The notes beneath the pieces are model-generated. The model saw only the letters and a list, made by a program, of their open reading frames with translations. It was not told where the DNA came from and did not search any database. Below, piece after piece: positions 32,909-43,752 of a stretch of DNA of 64,000 bases. The position numbers and the translations under genes are program-made. Position 1 is the first letter of the stretch. The number at the start of each line of letters is the position of its first letter. The DNA is from Streptomyces sp. NBC_01571 (GTDB taxonomy: Bacteria; Actinomycetota; Actinomycetes; Streptomycetales; Streptomycetaceae), in assembly GCF_026339875.1 (NCBI RefSeq), contig NZ_JAPEPZ010000001.1, positions 3,906,001 through 3,970,000 of the forward strand, written 5' to 3'.

Positions 32909-34681
32909 TCAGCCCTTCTTCAGCACAAGTTCCGTGTTGCGGTCGCCCGAGGTGCCGCTCAGCACGGTGCTCCGGCCGGGCGCGTTGAAGGAGAGCTCGC
33001 GGTAGAGCGCCGCGAGGCCCGTCTGGCTCAGGTCGGAGAAGTCCGTGCGGTGCGGGGCGGCGGACTCGATGAGGGTGGTGAAGAGGGAGAGCGTGCCGTC
33101 CTTGTTGTCGACCAGCTCGACGATGCGGGCGAGGTGCGGGAAGTCGACGTGGGAGGCGGTGTTGATCTCCCAGAACGACCCGTTGCCCGGCGCGGAGTGC
33201 GGGATGATCTCGTTCTTGTGGGTGTGGCCGTTCACCCAGGCCAGGACGTTGCGGTGCTTGGAGAGCGCGGCGACGACCTCCTCGCCGCCGTGGCGCTGCT
33301 CACCGGGGTGCGCGGGGTCCTTGCGGCGGTTGCGCATGGACTTGCTGGTGTGGTGACTGAAGACGATCGCGTACGAGTCCTTGTTCTCGGTCAGCGTCCG
33401 CTCCAGCCACTTCAGCTGGGCCGTGCCGACCGAGCCCTCGTAGTGGCCGCCCGGGTCGGTGGTGTCGAGGCTGACGCCGATGACGTCGTCGGCGATCCGG
33501 AAGGCGTAGTACTGGGTGCCCGCGGTGAGGTTCGCCTCCGAGTAGCCGTGGCCGACCGGGCCCGGTCCGGTGTGCGCCGGGTCGAGGTGCGCCTTGAGGT
33601 ACTCGGCGGGAGTGAAGGGGGCGCGCGACTCGTCGGGGGTGACCGACCTGAGCTGCCGCGCGTGCGCCTTGAGCAGGTCCCGGAGCTGGGTGCCCTTGGG
33701 GTCCTTGTCGTTCTTGATCGCGGCACGCAGGTCGACGCTCTGCGGGGCCGGCAGGCTCATCAGTTTCTTGCCGCCGACCGCGAACTCGGCGAGGAAGGAG
33801 TCGCCGTGCCGGTAGCAGCCCAGCGGCAGCGCGTCGTGGTTGCCGACGGTGGAGTACCAGGGCAGGCCGAGGCCCGGGCTGCGCAGTTCGCGGATGGCGG
33901 CGGCCAGGAACCCGTGGAGGTGCGGGAAGCCGCGCTGCTTGTCGGCGTCGCGCACGGCCCCGTCGGGCTGCCAGTACGTCGTGATGCCGCTGTTCTGGAC
34001 ACCCTCGTAGTGGCGCGGGTCACCGCTGTTGGGGCGGATGCGGCCACCGCTCATGACCTTCAGGAACCAGTCCAGCTCCGTCTTGGAGTTGTTGTCCGTG
34101 TTGTCCCCGGTGGTCATCACGAAGTGCAGCGGGGAGCCGGTGACGGGGGCTCCCCGCAGCGAGTTGACCCGCTCGACGAGCGAGACGGCGCCCGCGACGG
34201 TCAGCGCCTCCTGCGGACGCCAGGCGTTCGCGGCGCCCGAGCGCAGGAACTCCAGCCGCAGCGGGTGCTGGACGTCGATCAGGTGAAGGTCGGTGAACTG
34301 CACGAAGGAGGCGAGCGCGGTGCGCCGCTCGGCCCGGCCGGCCTTGGCCGACGCCAGCTCGCCGCGCACCACCCGCTTCCAGGCGGGGCCGTCGCCGAGC
34401 CGCTGGTAGCCACCGGTGCCGGAGCGCGGGGCGGCGACGCTCTGCAGGGTGGTGCCGCGCTCGTACGGCGCGAGCGGGGCGGGGGGCGCCTTGCGGGAGA
34501 CGGCGACGGGGGCCTCGCCGGCGTCGGCGGCGTGCGCCCCGCCCGCGTCGGCGGCGTGCGCCTCGGAGTCGGGCCGCAGGGCGTAGCCGATGCCCGCGGA
34601 CAGGGTCACCGCCCCGGTGGCGGCGAGGAGGGTACGGCGATTCATGGCAGCGGCGGTGGCGACAGAGCGTATGCGCGACAT
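32909..34681 (-). CDS. TIGR03767-type metallophosphoesterase, exported
   Basis: Protein of 590 residues. Residues 13-35 (MNRRTLLAATGAVTLSAGIG) form a twin-arginine signal, so the folded enzyme is probably exported by Tat. The calcineurin-like phosphoesterase domain shows FTDLHLIDVQ, TTGDNTDN, STVGNHD, VFSHH and NGHTHKNE, supplying the two-metal site. The substrate is unknown; family members are described only as actinobacterial phosphoesterases, and Tat enzymes of this fold often recover phosphate. ATG 34681 has GGGGAG 8 nt upstream; an internal ATG at 34645 is possible. Confidence 0.88.
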   Translation of the reverse strand: MSRIRSVATAAAMNRRTLLAATGAVTLSAGIGYALRPDSEAHAADAGGAHAADAGEAPVAVSRKAPPAPLAPYERGTTLQSVAAPRSGTGGYQRLGDGPAWKRVVRGELASAKAGRAERRTALASFVQFTDLHLIDVQHPLRLEFLRSGAANAWRPQEALTVAGAVSLVERVNSLRGAPVTGSPLHFVMTTGDNTDNNSKTELDWFLKVMSGGRIRPNSGDPRHYEGVQNSGITTYWQPDGAVRDADKQRGFPHLHGFLAAAIRELRSPGLGLPWYSTVGNHDALPLGCYRHGDSFLAEFAVGGKKLMSLPAPQSVDLRAAIKNDKDPKGTQLRDLLKAHARQLRSVTPDESRAPFTPAEYLKAHLDPAHTGPGPVGHGYSEANLTAGTQYYAFRIADDVIGVSLDTTDPGGHYEGSVGTAQLKWLERTLTENKDSYAIVFSHHTSKSMRNRRKDPAHPGEQRHGGEEVVAALSKHRNVLAWVNGHTHKNEIIPHSAPGNGSFWEINTASHVDFPHLARIVELVDNKDGTLSLFTTLIESAAPHRTDFSDLSQTGLAALYRELSFNAPGRSTVLSGTSGDRNTELVLKKG

Positions 34682-34881
34682 GGCGCGATCTCCCCGAGTG
34701 CGAACGCGTCGGCAGTGGTCGCGGGGGGCTCGTTGCGGTAACTCCCCGCTCACTCTGGATCGTTGGCACCTGGGGTGACCTGGACGTTAACTCGGCGGCA
34801 ACGCCCGACACCGATCACCGTACGTGGATCTTGGACTACCCTGCGCGTCCATGGAGCCCTCCCCGGACGGCCGGGAGGCGG

Positions 34882-35382
34882 TCACTCCGTGTTCATTTTC
34901 CGGGGTAGGGAACCGTGGCCGTGGTCGGACCCGGCCCGGGCCGCCCGCCCGAGCGCCGGCCGCTCGCGCCAGAGTCCCAGGCCTATGTCGACCAGTCCGA
35001 CCCGTTCGAGCGACGGCACCTCGTCGAGGGGGTACCAGGCCGCCATGTCGGTGGAGCCGTCCGTCTCGTGGCGGAGGTCACCGCCGGTGATCCGGGCCTC
35101 GTAGACGATCCGGAGGCCGTGGAAGTCGGTGGCGCCGCCCATCCGGCGCGGGTGGGTGCGCAGCTGGGAGTCGATGCCGAGCAGCGCGACCGGTTCGACG
35201 GCGTACCCCGTCTCCTCGTCGACCTCGCGGACCACGGTGTCGTACGGGTCCTCGCCGTGGTCCATCCCGCCGCCCGGCAGGGTCCACCGTCTGGTCCCGT
35301 CGCCCGCGACCCACCGGGCCAACAGCATCTGCGCGTCCCGCACGCATACGGCGTAGGCCGCCACCCTCAACTGCTTCGGCAT
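34882..35382 (-). CDS. Nudix hydrolase
   Basis: Protein of 166 residues that cleaves nucleoside diphosphates linked to another moiety. The Nudix box is complete: GGGMDHGEDPYDTVVREVDEETGY matches GX5EX7REUXEEXGU. The surrounding fold is of the MutT/ADP-sugar type. The C-terminal 25 residues are basic and probably unstructured. ATG 35382 lies 9 bp downstream of the stop of the PNPOx-like gene, so it is the last gene of the VOC-PNPOx-Nudix cluster. Substrate not predictable. Confidence 0.9.
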   Translation of the reverse strand: MPKQLRVAAYAVCVRDAQMLLARWVAGDGTRRWTLPGGGMDHGEDPYDTVVREVDEETGYAVEPVALLGIDSQLRTHPRRMGGATDFHGLRIVYEARITGGDLRHETDGSTDMAAWYPLDEVPSLERVGLVDIGLGLWRERPALGRAARAGSDHGHGSLPRKMNTE

Positions 35383-35391
35383 GCCCAGACG

Positions 35392-36270
35392 TTACGGCAG
35401 GGAGGGGTTGGCGGGAGAGTATTCGGGTGCCGACCAGCGCAGGGGGCTGCCCGCGGGGGTCTCGACGACCCCGGTGACGGTGAAACGGACCGTGCGCTCC
35501 CCGTCCGGGGCGTACTCGGCGCGGGCCGTGCCGGTGAGCCGCAGCACCGTTCCCGACGTCCAGTCCAGGAAGAGCAGTCCGGCCCGAGGGTCCGCCTCCA
35601 GGTTGCCGAGGGTCAGGAACATGGCGTTGCCGGGGTAGTCGCGCCAGTGCAGCTCGGACGGCCCGTCCGCGTGGACGAAGCCAGGGTTGCCGCCCCGGTG
35701 ACTGGCGTCTGCGCCGTGCGCGTGGACGGTGGCCAGGAAGAAGGTGTCGGCCGCCTCGACGAGGGCGCGCTGCCGGGGGGAGAGCAGGCCGGAGCGGCAG
35801 GCCTCGCCCGGCCGGCGTTCGACCGTCTCGTAGGACTCCCTGCGCTGCAGGTACTTCGGGCAGTTGGCGAAGACCCGGTCGGCCTCCACCGCGAATCCCC
35901 GGGCGGTGGGCCGGGACCGGCCGTTCAGGCGCATCCGGCGGCGGGTGCGCGGGTCGAGCGCGATCGTGCCGACGAGGGTGCCCTCGGTGGCGAGCGCGGC
36001 GGCGAGGGGATCGCCCTCGGACGGGCCGCCGGTGACCGAGATCTGCCGGACGCCGGTGGCCCGTACGAAGCCGGGCGGGCCCGTGAGCAGTGAGGCCCAC
36101 ACCTCGCCGGTGACCGGGTCGGCCGCCCCGGCCACCAGCATCGGCTGCTGTTCGAGGAAGGCGGCGGCCACCGGGCGGATGCCCTGCCCGACCGCCTGCC
36201 CCACGTGATCGGCGAGATCACGGACGCCCACCCGGTCCTGTACGGCTCGCGAGCCGGAGTGATAGGTCAT
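35392..36270 (-). CDS. Pyridoxamine 5'-phosphate oxidase-family FMN-binding protein
   Basis: Protein of 292 residues with the FMN-binding split-barrel fold of the larger flavoprotein type. Seen: FLEQQPMLVAGAADPVTGEVWASLLTG near the start, and a second barrel with FFLATVHAHGADASHRGGNPGFV and GLLFLDWTSGTVLRLTG. The family binds FMN, F420 or haem and often reduces or detoxifies small molecules. ATG 36270 has GGAGG 5 nt upstream, better than ATG 36282. It lies 12 bp downstream of the VOC gene in the same operon. Confidence 0.82.
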   Translation of the reverse strand: MTYHSGSRAVQDRVGVRDLADHVGQAVGQGIRPVAAAFLEQQPMLVAGAADPVTGEVWASLLTGPPGFVRATGVRQISVTGGPSEGDPLAAALATEGTLVGTIALDPRTRRRMRLNGRSRPTARGFAVEADRVFANCPKYLQRRESYETVERRPGEACRSGLLSPRQRALVEAADTFFLATVHAHGADASHRGGNPGFVHADGPSELHWRDYPGNAMFLTLGNLEADPRAGLLFLDWTSGTVLRLTGTARAEYAPDGERTVRFTVTGVVETPAGSPLRWSAPEYSPANPSLP

Positions 36271-36282
36271 CTCACCCTCCAT

Positions 36283-36735
36283 CTAGAAGAAGCCGCAGGT
36301 CGGAGCGGACTCGGAGGGCGCCGGCGCCCCTTCGGCGCCGGTCGGGGCGTAGATCTCCAGCCGGGTGCCGTCCGGGTCGTGGAAGAAGATGCCGCCGGAC
36401 GCCGAGCCCTCCCGGTGGGCGACCACGCCCTCGTGGGCGAACGCGACGCCCTGGCCGCGCAGCGCCGCCTCGTACGTCCTGACCTGGTCGATCGAGTCCA
36501 CTTCGAGGGCGAGGTGGTGGAGGCCGGCGCGGTCCTCGCCGTACGGCCCCCGCGCCTGCTGCCAGAGGGTGAGCACGGGACGGGCGTCCCCGTCCGAGGA
36601 GCCCAGGAACGCGTACCTGCGCTCGTCCTCCTTGCCCTCGGCGAGAAGGGTGAAGCCGAGCACGTCCCGGTAGAAGGCGAGCGAGCGGTCGAGGTCCGTG
36701 ACGTTCAGGCCGACATGGCCGGTGCGCGGTGTCAT
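36283..36735 (-). CDS. VOC superfamily (glyoxalase/dioxygenase fold) protein
   Basis: Protein of 150 residues with two beta-alpha-beta-beta-beta modules. Candidate metal ligands are His near residue 7 (TGHVGLNV), His in GLHHLALEVD and Glu in GTRLEIYAP. The fold covers glyoxalases, extradiol dioxygenases and antibiotic-resistance proteins; the reaction cannot be decided. ATG 36735 has GGAGG 6 nt upstream. It is the first gene of a leftward operon with the PNPOx-like and Nudix genes, divergent from a CGNR regulator that probably controls it. Confidence 0.85.
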   Translation of the reverse strand: MTPRTGHVGLNVTDLDRSLAFYRDVLGFTLLAEGKEDERRYAFLGSSDGDARPVLTLWQQARGPYGEDRAGLHHLALEVDSIDQVRTYEAALRGQGVAFAHEGVVAHREGSASGGIFFHDPDGTRLEIYAPTGAEGAPAPSESAPTCGFF

Positions 36736-36775
36736 GACTGTCCTCCGGGACGGCGGTGGCCCCCACAGCGAGAGC

Positions 36776-36807
36776 TAACCTTTGTATGCGAGGTTAAGGG
36801 TTAGAAT
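36776..36807. promoter_or_regulatory. Inverted repeat and -10 element between VOC operon and CGNR gene
   Basis: TAACCT (36776-36781) and AGGTTA (36791-36796) form an inverted repeat with a 9-bp spacer. TAGAAT at 36802-36807 is a good -10 for the rightward regulator gene. The palindrome therefore sits where the regulator could repress itself and the leftward operon together. Confidence 0.55.
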
Positions 36808-36865
36808 GGGTAACGTCAACCAGTCATCTACTCTTGAACGGTTAGCCGCCGAAGGGAGCCCCACC

Positions 36866-37432
36866 GTGTCCGCCGCCACCGACCCCCGCCCCCTCACCGG
36901 GGAACCGCTCGCGCTCGACCTGCTCAACACCCGCTGGAACCGCGAGGGGGTGCCCCAGGACCTGCTCGCCGACACCGAGGGCCTGGCCGTGTGGCTGACC
37001 GCGAACGGATTCGGCCTTCCGGCCGACGAGACCGTGCTGCGCCACACCCTCCAGGCGCGCGACGCCCTACGCGCGGCGGTGGACGGACTTCTACGGGAGA
37101 AGCGAGGGGCGGACGGGACACCCCCGACAGGGGCGGAGCGGGTCGACGCCGTCCTCGCGCACGGGCGGATCAGGGTCACCCTGACGCCCGAGGGGCCGGG
37201 CGAGCGCGCCGAGTTCGAGGACCCGGCATGGGGGCCCGGCTGGCTCGCCGCGCGCAACTACCTGGAGCTGCTGGGCACTTCCCCCGACCGCATCCGCCAC
37301 TGCGCCCACGAGACCTGCGTACTGCACTTCCTCGACACCTCACGCAACGGCACCCGCCGCTGGTGCTCGATGGCGGGCTGCGGTAACCGGGCGAAGGCGT
37401 CCCGACACTACGCGCGCACGAAAGAGAGCTGA
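36866..37432 (+). CDS. CGNR zinc-finger transcriptional regulator (ABATE domain)
   Basis: Protein of 188 residues. The N-terminal ABATE domain (about 5-125) binds a small ligand; the C-terminal CGNR zinc finger has HCAHETCVLHFLDTSRNGTRRWCSMAGCGNRAKASRHY, with four cysteines and the name-giving CGNR. Such proteins usually sense a toxic compound and control a neighbouring detoxification operon, here the VOC/PNPOx genes. GTG 36866 has GAAGGGAG 7 nt upstream. An earlier start (36782 or 36806) would include a rare TTA codon at 36842-36844. Confidence 0.88.
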   Translation: MSAATDPRPLTGEPLALDLLNTRWNREGVPQDLLADTEGLAVWLTANGFGLPADETVLRHTLQARDALRAAVDGLLREKRGADGTPPTGAERVDAVLAHGRIRVTLTPEGPGERAEFEDPAWGPGWLAARNYLELLGTSPDRIRHCAHETCVLHFLDTSRNGTRRWCSMAGCGNRAKASRHYARTKES

Positions 37433-37499
37433 GCCGGCGCCCGGATGGTCCGAGGCGTCCGGCATGTCCGGTCATACCGCGCTATCACCGGCGTGACGT

Positions 37500-37517
37500 A
37501 TGGCGGAAGTACGCCAT
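37500..37517. promoter_or_regulatory. Inverted repeat upstream of the subtilase gene
   Basis: ATGGCG-GAAGTA-CGCCAT is a perfect 6-bp inverted repeat 160 bp before the protease start. The 243-bp interval 37433-37675 otherwise holds only a likely promoter (AT-richer stretch 37545-37610) and no gene. Confidence 0.4.
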
Positions 37518-37675
37518 GGTTCCATCCCGCCACGGTCAACTCTCCCCAAATAACTGTCCCTTGGGTAAAGCTGAGCGGTCATCCGGGTTCACATACCGGA
37601 CTGATGTGATCGCGTCCCGCAGGAACGTCGGGACCGGTCACCCCACGCTCGTTCCTTTACCTACAAGGGATGCCG

Positions 37676-40600
37676 ATGACCCACGACCCCCAGCGCGCTC
37701 CACTGTCGGGCGCGAGACGCGTGGCCCGCATAGCCGTGGCCGCCGGCCTGGTGGCCGCACTCTCCGCGGCCGGACCGATACCCATGGCCCTCGCCGCGGA
37801 CCACGCACCCGCCGCGACGCCCGACCCGGGCACCAAGTCCGCGAGCGCCAAGCTCGGTTCGGACGACGCGGCCCTCCTCGCCGAGGCCAAGGCCGACGGC
37901 ACCAAGAACGTCACGATGATGGTCGCCACCGCGCCCGGCCAGACCGAGCAGGTCTCCCGGCAACTGGACGCGGTCCAGGGCGGTCTCGTCGGCCGGACCT
38001 TCGACAAGGTCGGCTACGTCCGGGCCACCGTCCCGACCGCGAAGGCGGACGCCGCCATCGCCGCCGCCGCCAAGCTCTCGTCCGTGCACGGCATCGACCT
38101 GCGCCAGGACATCGCGCTCGACGACCCGACACCGGGCGCGGACACCGCCAAGGGCGCCGACAAGGCCCACGGCACGGTCACCCGCTCCGCCCCGAACAAG
38201 AACACCCCCGCCGAGAACCCGTACAACCCGTCCTTCGAGACGGGCGCCGTCGACTTCGTGAAGAAGAACCCGAAGGCGGACGGCCGCGGTGTCACCATCG
38301 GCATCCTCGACTCGGGCGTGGACCTGGGCCACCCCGCGCTGCAGAAGACCACCACCGGCGAGCGCAAGGTCGTCGACTGGGTCACGTCCACCGACCCGGT
38401 CAACGACGGCGACGGCAGCTGGCGGCGGATGACCAGCGCGGTCTCCGGCCCGTCCTTCCCCATCACGACGGCCAGCCAGGGCACCGAGACCTTCAAGGCC
38501 CCGGCCGGCGCCTACAAGTTCAACTACATGTACGAGTCGGCCACCGCGGGCGGCGACGAAGCGGGCGACCTGAACCGCGACGGCGACACCACCGACGCCT
38601 GGGGCGTGCTGTACGACCCGGCCTCCGGAACCGTGCGGGTCGACTCCAACGACAACCTCGACTTCACCGACGACGCGCCGATGAAGCCGTACAAGGACGG
38701 CTTCCAGGTCGGCTACTTCGGCAAGGACAACCCGGCGACCGACGTCGTCGAGCGCATCCCGTTCGTCGTCGAGATCCGCAAGGACGTCGTCTACGACGCG
38801 GCCGGCAGCAAGGCCGACTACGTCAACATCGGCGTCATCTCCAGCGAGCACGGCACGCACGTGGCGGGCATCACCTCCGCGAACGGCCTGTTCGGCGGCC
38901 GGATGAACGGCGCCGCCCCCGGCGCGAAGATCGTCTCGTCCCGTGCCTGCGTCTTCGGCCCCGGCTGCACCAACATCGCGCTCACCGAGGGCATGATCGA
39001 CCTCGTCGTCAACCGCGGCGTCGACATCGTCAACATGTCCATCGGCGGCCTGCCCGCGCTGAACGACGGCAACAACGCGCGCTCCGAGCTCTACACGCGT
39101 CTCATCGACACCTACGGTGTCCAGCTGGTGATCTCCGCGGGCAACTCCGGCCCCGGTGCCAACACCATCGGCGACCCCGGCCTCGCCGACAAGGTCATCT
39201 CGGTCGGCGCGTCCATCTCCAAGGAGACCTGGGCCGCCAACTACGGCTCGGTCGTGGAGAAGAAGTACGCGATGATGCCGTTCTCCTCGCGCGGTCCGCG
39301 GGAGGACGGCGGCTTCACGCCGACGCTGACGGCGCCCGGCGCCGCGATCAACACCACCCAGACCTGGCTGCCGGGCTCCCCGGTCGCCGAGTCGGGCTAC
39401 ACCCTGCCGGCCGGCTACTCGATGCTCCAGGGCACCTCGATGGCCTCCCCGCAGGCCGCGGGAGCGTCCGCGCTGCTGCTGAGCGCCGCCAAGCAGAAGG
39501 GCATCGCCCTGACGCCCGCCGACCTCCGCACCGCCCTCACCTCGACCGCCGACCACATCAAGGGTGTGCAGGCGTACGAGGAGGGCGCGGGTCTCATCGA
39601 CATCGTGGACGCGTGGAAGTCGATCAGGAACGACGCGACCGCCCACGAGTACACCGTGAAGGCGCCGGTCGACACCGCGATCGACTACGCGCTGAAGACC
39701 CCCGGCTTCGGCACCGGACTGTACGACCGCGAGGGCGGTCTCAAGGCCGGCGTGAAGAAGACCTACGAGATCACCCTCACCCGTACCTCCGGTCCGGACC
39801 GGGCGATCCGCCACGAGCTGCACTTCGAGAACAACGCAGGTGACACCTTCAGGATCGTCGGCTCCGACGAGGTGAAGCTCGAACTGAACAAGCCGGTCAC
39901 CGTCAAGGTCTCCGCGAAGGCCTCCTCGGCCGGCATCAAGAGCGCCATCCTCGAACTCGACGACCCGAGGACCGAGGGCGTCGACCGGCAGATCCTGACC
40001 ACGGTCGTGGTCTCGACGCCGCTCAAGTACGCGTTCTCCGACTCGGCTTCGGTGCAGCGCGACAGCACGCGGTCGTACTTCCTGACCGTGCCCGAGGGCG
40101 CCAGGAGCCTCGAGGTCGCCATCGGCGGGCTGAAGGGCCTGAGCCAGACCCGGTTCATCTCCATCCACCCGTACGGTGTCCCGGTCGAGGACACCGGCAC
40201 CCCGTACTGCTACAGCAACTACCCGAACACCAACGGCTGCAAGCCCGACGTGCGTTCGTACGCGGACCCGCAGCCCGGTGTCTGGGAGGTCGAGGTCGAG
40301 GCGCGCCGTACGTCGCCGCTGCTCGACAACCCGTACAAGCTGGAGGCCACCGTGCTCGGCGCGGCCTTCGACCCGGAGACCGTGACGGTGCCCGAGGCCA
40401 AGGTGGGCACGCCCGTCACCGCCTCCTGGAAGGTGACGAACCAGTTCGCCGCGATCGACGGCAAGCTGCAGGGCGGCCCGCTCGGCTCCTCGAAGACGGA
40501 CCGGCCGACCATCGCCCAGAACGCCACGCAGACCACCACGGTCGACGTGCCCGCGGGCGCCGCCTCGCTGGACGTCGCCATCGGCAACGTCTCCGACACC

Positions 40601-40987
40601 GCCGCCGACCTCGACCTGACGGTGTACGACTCCACCGGCAAGCAGGTCGCCCAGTCCGCGGACGGCGACTCGGAGGAGGCGGTCTCCATCCCCAGCCCCG
40701 CGGCGGGCAAGTACACCATCGAGGTCGCGGGCTACTCGGTCCCGTCGGGCTCGACCGCGTACGACTACCGTGACGTCTTCTTCTCGTCCGCGCTCGGCAC
40801 GGTCGGCGTCGACGCGTCCACGCCGGTGAAGCTCTCCACGGGCGGCACGGCGACGGTGTCCGGCACGGTCACCGCCCTGGCCCCGGCACCCGAGGGACGC
40901 GAGTTCTTCGGCCAGGTGCAGCTGGTGAACGCCCGTGGCACCGCCGCGGGCCTCGGCAGCGTGAAGATCGAGAAGGTCACGCCGTAG
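37676..40987 (+). CDS. Large secreted subtilisin-like serine protease (S8)
   Basis: Protein of 1103 residues. Signal peptide about 1-41 (ARRVARIAVAAGLVAALSAAGPIPMALAA), then a propeptide (about 45-180) and the S8 catalytic domain with Asp212 in GILDSGVD, His392 in HGTHVAG and Ser588 in GTSMASPQAAG. The 180-residue insert between Asp and His is unusual but typical of the long Streptomyces subtilases. After the catalytic domain come about 450 residues of beta-rich, Fn3- or PPC-like domains. ATG 37676 was preferred to ATG 37670 because AAGGG is 6 nt from it. A strong terminator follows. It probably degrades extracellular protein. Confidence 0.93.
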   Translation: MTHDPQRAPLSGARRVARIAVAAGLVAALSAAGPIPMALAADHAPAATPDPGTKSASAKLGSDDAALLAEAKADGTKNVTMMVATAPGQTEQVSRQLDAVQGGLVGRTFDKVGYVRATVPTAKADAAIAAAAKLSSVHGIDLRQDIALDDPTPGADTAKGADKAHGTVTRSAPNKNTPAENPYNPSFETGAVDFVKKNPKADGRGVTIGILDSGVDLGHPALQKTTTGERKVVDWVTSTDPVNDGDGSWRRMTSAVSGPSFPITTASQGTETFKAPAGAYKFNYMYESATAGGDEAGDLNRDGDTTDAWGVLYDPASGTVRVDSNDNLDFTDDAPMKPYKDGFQVGYFGKDNPATDVVERIPFVVEIRKDVVYDAAGSKADYVNIGVISSEHGTHVAGITSANGLFGGRMNGAAPGAKIVSSRACVFGPGCTNIALTEGMIDLVVNRGVDIVNMSIGGLPALNDGNNARSELYTRLIDTYGVQLVISAGNSGPGANTIGDPGLADKVISVGASISKETWAANYGSVVEKKYAMMPFSSRGPREDGGFTPTLTAPGAAINTTQTWLPGSPVAESGYTLPAGYSMLQGTSMASPQAAGASALLLSAAKQKGIALTPADLRTALTSTADHIKGVQAYEEGAGLIDIVDAWKSIRNDATAHEYTVKAPVDTAIDYALKTPGFGTGLYDREGGLKAGVKKTYEITLTRTSGPDRAIRHELHFENNAGDTFRIVGSDEVKLELNKPVTVKVSAKASSAGIKSAILELDDPRTEGVDRQILTTVVVSTPLKYAFSDSASVQRDSTRSYFLTVPEGARSLEVAIGGLKGLSQTRFISIHPYGVPVEDTGTPYCYSNYPNTNGCKPDVRSYADPQPGVWEVEVEARRTSPLLDNPYKLEATVLGAAFDPETVTVPEAKVGTPVTASWKVTNQFAAIDGKLQGGPLGSSKTDRPTIAQNATQTTTVDVPAGAASLDVAIGNVSDTAADLDLTVYDSTGKQVAQSADGDSEEAVSIPSPAAGKYTIEVAGYSVPSGSTAYDYRDVFFSSALGTVGVDASTPVKLSTGGTATVSGTVTALAPAPEGREFFGQVQLVNARGTAAGLGSVKIEKVTP

Positions 40988-41002
40988 CGCGTGCGCCCCT
41001 GA

Positions 41003-41038
41003 GGGGGCGGGCACCCGGAGGTCCGGGTGCCCGCCCCC
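41003..41038. terminator. Strong terminator of the subtilase gene
   Basis: A perfect 16-bp stem (41003-41018 with 41023-41038) and an AGGT loop are followed by TTT. The stem is symmetric and also sits 25 bp past the stop of the convergent membrane protein gene. Confidence 0.9.
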
Positions 41039-41062
41039 TTTCTCATGCCCGGGCCGGCCCTC

Positions 41063-41812
41063 TCATTCGCAGGCGAGGCCATGGGAGGCGGGCAGCGCCC
41101 CGAGGATCCACTCCCGGTCGCGGGCGATCTCCTTCTCCCCCGTCGTCCACCGGTCGGGGGTCACCGCGCCCCGCCGGATGCCGACCAGTACGTGCTCACC
41201 GCGCCGCGGACCGGCCTCCCGGTCCACCAGGAAGGTGACCCGCGCCCGCGCCTTCGCCGGCTTGTAGGAGCGCGTCACGTCCAGGGTGATCCGGTCCCGC
41301 CCGGTGCCCTGGACCGGCTCGATCCCGGTGATCTCGCCCTCGACCAACAGCCGGGAGCAGGCGAGGTAGCCGGGGGCGCTGAGCGAGGCCGAGCCGCTCG
41401 CGCCGTCCGCCGCCTTCGCCGCACTGTCCGACGACGTCTTCGAATCCACGCCCCCGGCGCCCTGTGCGATCAGCCAGCCCATGCCGACGACCATCGCGGC
41501 GACCACGGCCGCGGCGAGAGTGCCCAGGGCGACCGCTAGGGGACGGCGACCCCGGTTCCGCGGCGCCCCCGCCGGGCGGCGCGGACGCCGCCCGGGAACC
41601 CGTACGGGCCTCGGCTCCTCCCCCGGTTCCGCCAGCGCGCCCCCGATGACGGCCAGCTGCTCCCGCAGCAGCGTCAGGTCCGCGACCGCCGACCGGTGCT
41701 CCGCCACTGCCTCCGGGTCGTCGCGGGCCCCTTCGGGCAGCGGTTCACCGGTGATCGCGGCCCACAGCGCGTCCGCTGCCGCACTGTCCTCGTGCTCGGC
41801 GTACCCGGCCAC
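41063..41812 (-). CDS. Single-pass membrane protein coupled to an ECF sigma factor
   Basis: Protein of 249 residues. The cytoplasmic N-terminal part (about 1-85) is acidic and helical (ALWAAITGEPLPEGARDD ... LTLLREQLAVIGGAL), then a basic stretch, one membrane helix (about 91-115) and an extracytoplasmic domain with ACSRLLVEGEITGIEPVQG and two cysteines. The start GTG 41812 comes 1 nt after the sigma stop codon, so translation is coupled. Position and topology are those of an anti-sigma factor, but the HxxxCxxC zinc motif is missing and I do not recognise the family. It might instead be a surface target or sensor. Confidence 0.7.
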   Translation of the reverse strand: MAGYAEHEDSAAADALWAAITGEPLPEGARDDPEAVAEHRSAVADLTLLREQLAVIGGALAEPGEEPRPVRVPGRRPRRPAGAPRNRGRRPLAVALGTLAAAVVAAMVVGMGWLIAQGAGGVDSKTSSDSAAKAADGASGSASLSAPGYLACSRLLVEGEITGIEPVQGTGRDRITLDVTRSYKPAKARARVTFLVDREAGPRRGEHVLVGIRRGAVTPDRWTTGEKEIARDREWILGALPASHGLACE

Positions 41813-41813
41813 G

Positions 41814-43644
<1,831 letters not shown>

Positions 43645-43664
43645 CACCCACCGCACACGCCCCC

Positions 43665-43692
43665 GGGGCGGTCACCCCACGGTGACCGCCCC
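43665..43692. terminator. Terminator between asd and the DUF1203 gene
   Basis: A 12-bp perfect stem (GGGGCGGTCACC at 43665-43676 with 43681-43692) and a CCAC loop lie between convergent genes. Confidence 0.8.
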
Positions 43693-43752
43693 TCCTCACG
43701 TCATCTCCGCCCCTCCCCGCGGTACGTCCGGCCGTCCCGCGGCACGGGGTCG

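Noticed and set aside
32768..34741. A 657-codon plus-strand frame opposite the metallophosphoesterase
   Set aside because: Shadow frame, Val/Arg/Gly/Leu-rich, with no recognisable protein.
37661..41014. A 1117-codon open frame on the minus strand
   Set aside because: It is the exact antisense of the subtilase gene, has Asp/Val/Gly/Arg/Leu-rich shadow composition and no domain. High GC keeps the antisense frame open.
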